A stretch of 64,000 bases of DNA from Paralichthys olivaceus (Eukaryota > Chordata > Actinopteri > Pleuronectiformes > Paralichthyidae). Every line of letters begins with the position of its first letter. The first letter of the stretch is position 1. The stretch is taken from NCBI RefSeq assembly GCF_024713975.1, contig NC_091097.1:6752861-6816860 (forward strand). Direction: 5' to 3'. Below, piece after piece: positions 61,930 to 64,000 of the stretch. The position numbers and the translations under genes were made by a program. The notes beneath the pieces are model-generated. The model was not told the DNA's origin. It searched no databases and was given only the letters and a program-made list of their open reading frames with translations.

Positions 61930-63250
61930 CCATGAAACTTTCCTGATAATATGCTGCAGAGTTCGGCCTGGAGATGAGGCAAGGGTCGCTCTCCGGGAGT
62001 GAAAAGAATAATCGCCCACGGTTGGGTTCGGAGTCAACGGGGGGAAAATAGTATGGACGTCCCGGCGTGGCGAAATGGTTGGCTGGAGAGGAGCTGGTGC
62101 GCGCTGAGTGGAGGGGGACGGCGAGAGAAATGGAGGCGGGGGGGAAGGACCATCTCTGCGGGGACCGGAGACCGGGACCGACGGCGCAGTGCTGGCTGTC
62201 GTTCAACCCTCCCCTTCTTCCTCCACAACCACGCCGAGACTCACGCCGAGAGACAGGTAAGCCAGCGCAGCGGCCGCTCGGTGTCATAACACGGCGAGAG
62301 TGCGCGGAAAATCCACCAGAAAATGTACGAAAACCCCGCAAAAGACGCGTTTGATGTTTGTTTTATTTCGAATAAAACGCAGCGGTCGGGTGAGCCTTTG
62401 TAGCAGCGAAAGAAAACAACCGCGGTGGCAGAGCACGGACGAGCTAGGTCGGCCATACCCGATTTTCTTGTCCTCTACAGCGGGGAACAGGCTGCGCCTA
62501 AGACCCGGAGGTAAACGTGATATTTTCGTTAAAAATCATCACCCAGCGGTCGTGTTGTGCTAATTCCACCCGCTCACACTCGACTATTCGCGCTGGGAAC
62601 CGGGTTATCCGCGTGGGGGGGACTCAGCGGTGGTTTCCGCGCCGAGACCTCCATGCGGCTGTCGGCGGAACAGCCAGCCGCCTCTCTCGGTTAGCCATCA
62701 GGGATCTCGGTTTAATATCTCACCGTGCACACACTCGCCCTCTCTCTCCCCCTCTCTCTCTCACGCCGAGCTAACCCCCTAGAACCGCCGACGACCGAGC
62801 CACGGAGAACCCGCCTTTCTCCTCCTCGCTTGTGCTGCCGCTCGGGGTCGAAGGGAAGGGGAGTCTGCACCGCCCTGGGCTTTTAGGTCCGGGCTCCGTT
62901 TTTCCGTGTTTGCAGTGCGCCATTGGACCTTGTCACGGTAGGTTTCCTCGTCGAGCAGAGCTGAAGCATGGCGGACCTGGAGCTGTTTGTCGCGCCAGTG
63001 AAGCCGCTCAGCCTCGGTTGTTGACGCGTTTCCTTCATGGAGGTTTAATTCTCGATTTTAACGCATTTTTATCCGCGCGGAAACTTAACAGCTACCGTTA
63101 AAATACACGTTTCAGACCGTAATGTCGTGGCGCTAGCGTTACACCGTGAGCAATATTTTCCATTTTCTTCTTTCTTCCTGTGCCTCCGCAGGTCCCTCCA
63201 ACCCACCACCGTGCATTTCACCCTCGATTTGTTCCAAAAACCACACCTCG
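61930..63250 (+). promoter_or_regulatory. CpG-rich promoter and probable noncoding first exon of the next gene
   Basis: CpG density rises sharply over 61960-63110 compared with the rest of the window, with GC-box-like GGGGCGG/CCGCCC variants and a CT tract at 62737-62762. A first-exon donor candidate is at 62256 (GAGACAG|GTAAGC). No conserved start codon or protein was recognised to the right edge. In human chromosome 17, UBTF lies downstream of SLC4A1 in the same orientation, so ubtf is a reasonable guess by synteny only. The long stop-free frames on both strands here follow from GC content. Confidence 0.45.
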
Positions 63251-64000
63251 GCTTAATTTGTAACGTTTTTAATCTCGTTTAGCGCGACATGAAACTAAAA
63301 CTGTTTAATAACCGTTTTAAACGATTTATCCCGTAAACGTGGTCCTGGTCTAGTAAACGGGTTTGTTATTAAATGTTAATGAGTTAAGTTTTGTAGTAAA
63401 CAGGAACGTTTCTAAATGTTGGGTGTGCAGGAGAAATGCCCGATTTAAAGTCCATTTGTCGTGCCAAGCGTCCTTGGCCATGTAGTGCCCCAGGTTCCCG
63501 TTATTCATGTGGAAATTAAAATGAAATATTACAGATTTGACATATAAACGACTCCGGGTTGACGTAGAATCAGATCTGTGGTTGTAGAAATGGATTTATC
63601 AGTAGTTTTCATGGAGCTGGGTCACACGGTGGACGCCACACTGAGCTGGGGCCATCAAGGACACGATGAACAACGAGCAGCCGCCATCATGGAGCGCAGC
63701 TCGGCTACGCCTCGCTGAAGAATGCACTATGTTTTGCCCTCGAATTCCCTCATTAAACGCTAATAATCGGACTAAAACCGAGTGTGAATACTCTTTAAAA
63801 CACACCCAATGAAAGAAACCGAACATTAACTCGACTTTATAGCTCCAGCCGGAGTGAAACAGTTGAAGGGGAGATTATAGGTTTGCACGGCGGAGCTAGA
63901 TCCGCTTCCAACGGTGGTGAGACGCCTCTGCCGAGTGGCGCATTTGGCTGCAGTGCTTCCAGGCCACCATTCCCCCTCGTCGGAGACCGAAAGCATATCC
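63251..64000. other. Probable first intron of the next gene; nothing recognised
   Basis: Falls back toward average composition after the CpG-rich block. No coding exon was supported up to the window end. Confidence 0.35.

Noticed and set aside
61865..62341. 158-codon minus-strand frame and shorter plus-strand frames in the CpG block
   Set aside because: Stop-poor because of high GC; no homology recognised and it overlaps a likely promoter and first exon.
1..64000. tRNA genes, CRISPR arrays, bacterial-type operons or riboswitches
   Set aside because: No tRNA A/B boxes in a foldable context, no regularly spaced direct repeats with unique spacers, and the genome is vertebrate.

Overview
This window is nuclear DNA from a ray-finned (teleost) fish. 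Genes are split by GT-AG introns, long AT-rich stretches separate them, and CA/CT microsatellites and teleost-type interspersed repeats are common. The recognisable proteins are vertebrate: a nerve growth factor receptor, a GIMAP-type GTPase, a Sec-containing SelW2/MIEN1-type protein (a form known from fish) and a band 3 anion exchanger. Most open reading frames longer than 60 codons are chance frames. The four real protein genes had to be assembled exon by exon from splice signals, reading phase and family resemblance.

Layout. 1-10.7 kb, minus strand: the 5' end of ngfr (signal-peptide exon and first cysteine-rich-domain exon, with its 5' leader), reading off the left edge; the sequence to the left of exon 2 is intron and holds a decayed Tc1-like transposon. 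10.7-32.4 kb: a gene-poor stretch with microsatellites, a decayed LINE nested inside another repeat, several copies of a dispersed repeat family and one MITE. 32.8-39.8 kb, minus strand: a GIMAP-like gene of five coding exons (941 codons, all introns phase 1) with three AIG1 GTPase domains and a fourth, decayed domain. 41.26-43.4 kb, plus strand: a selenoprotein W2/MIEN1-type gene with an in-frame UGA in a CxxU motif and a well-formed SECIS element in its 3' UTR. 43.5-51.4 kb: intergenic, rich in repeats, possibly holding 5' noncoding exons and erythroid control sites of the next gene. 51.5-60.4 kb, plus strand: slc4a1 (band 3/AE1), 20 coding exons giving 921 codons with every splice phase consistent. 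60.4-61.9 kb: includes a decayed duplicate of an slc4a1 intron/exon boundary. 61.9-63.2 kb: a CpG-rich promoter with a probable noncoding first exon of the next gene (ubtf would fit human synteny, but this is inference only).

The genes do not form a pathway. ngfr is a neurotrophin receptor, the GIMAP gene belongs to a lymphocyte/immune GTPase family, the SelW2-type protein is a small thioredoxin-fold redox protein, and slc4a1 is the red-cell chloride/bicarbonate exchanger. The GIMAP gene and the selenoprotein gene are divergent, about 1.5 kb apart. The two most notable points are the selenocysteine gene, whose UGA hides it from ordinary ORF calling, and the four-domain GIMAP architecture whose last domain has lost its nucleotide-binding motifs.
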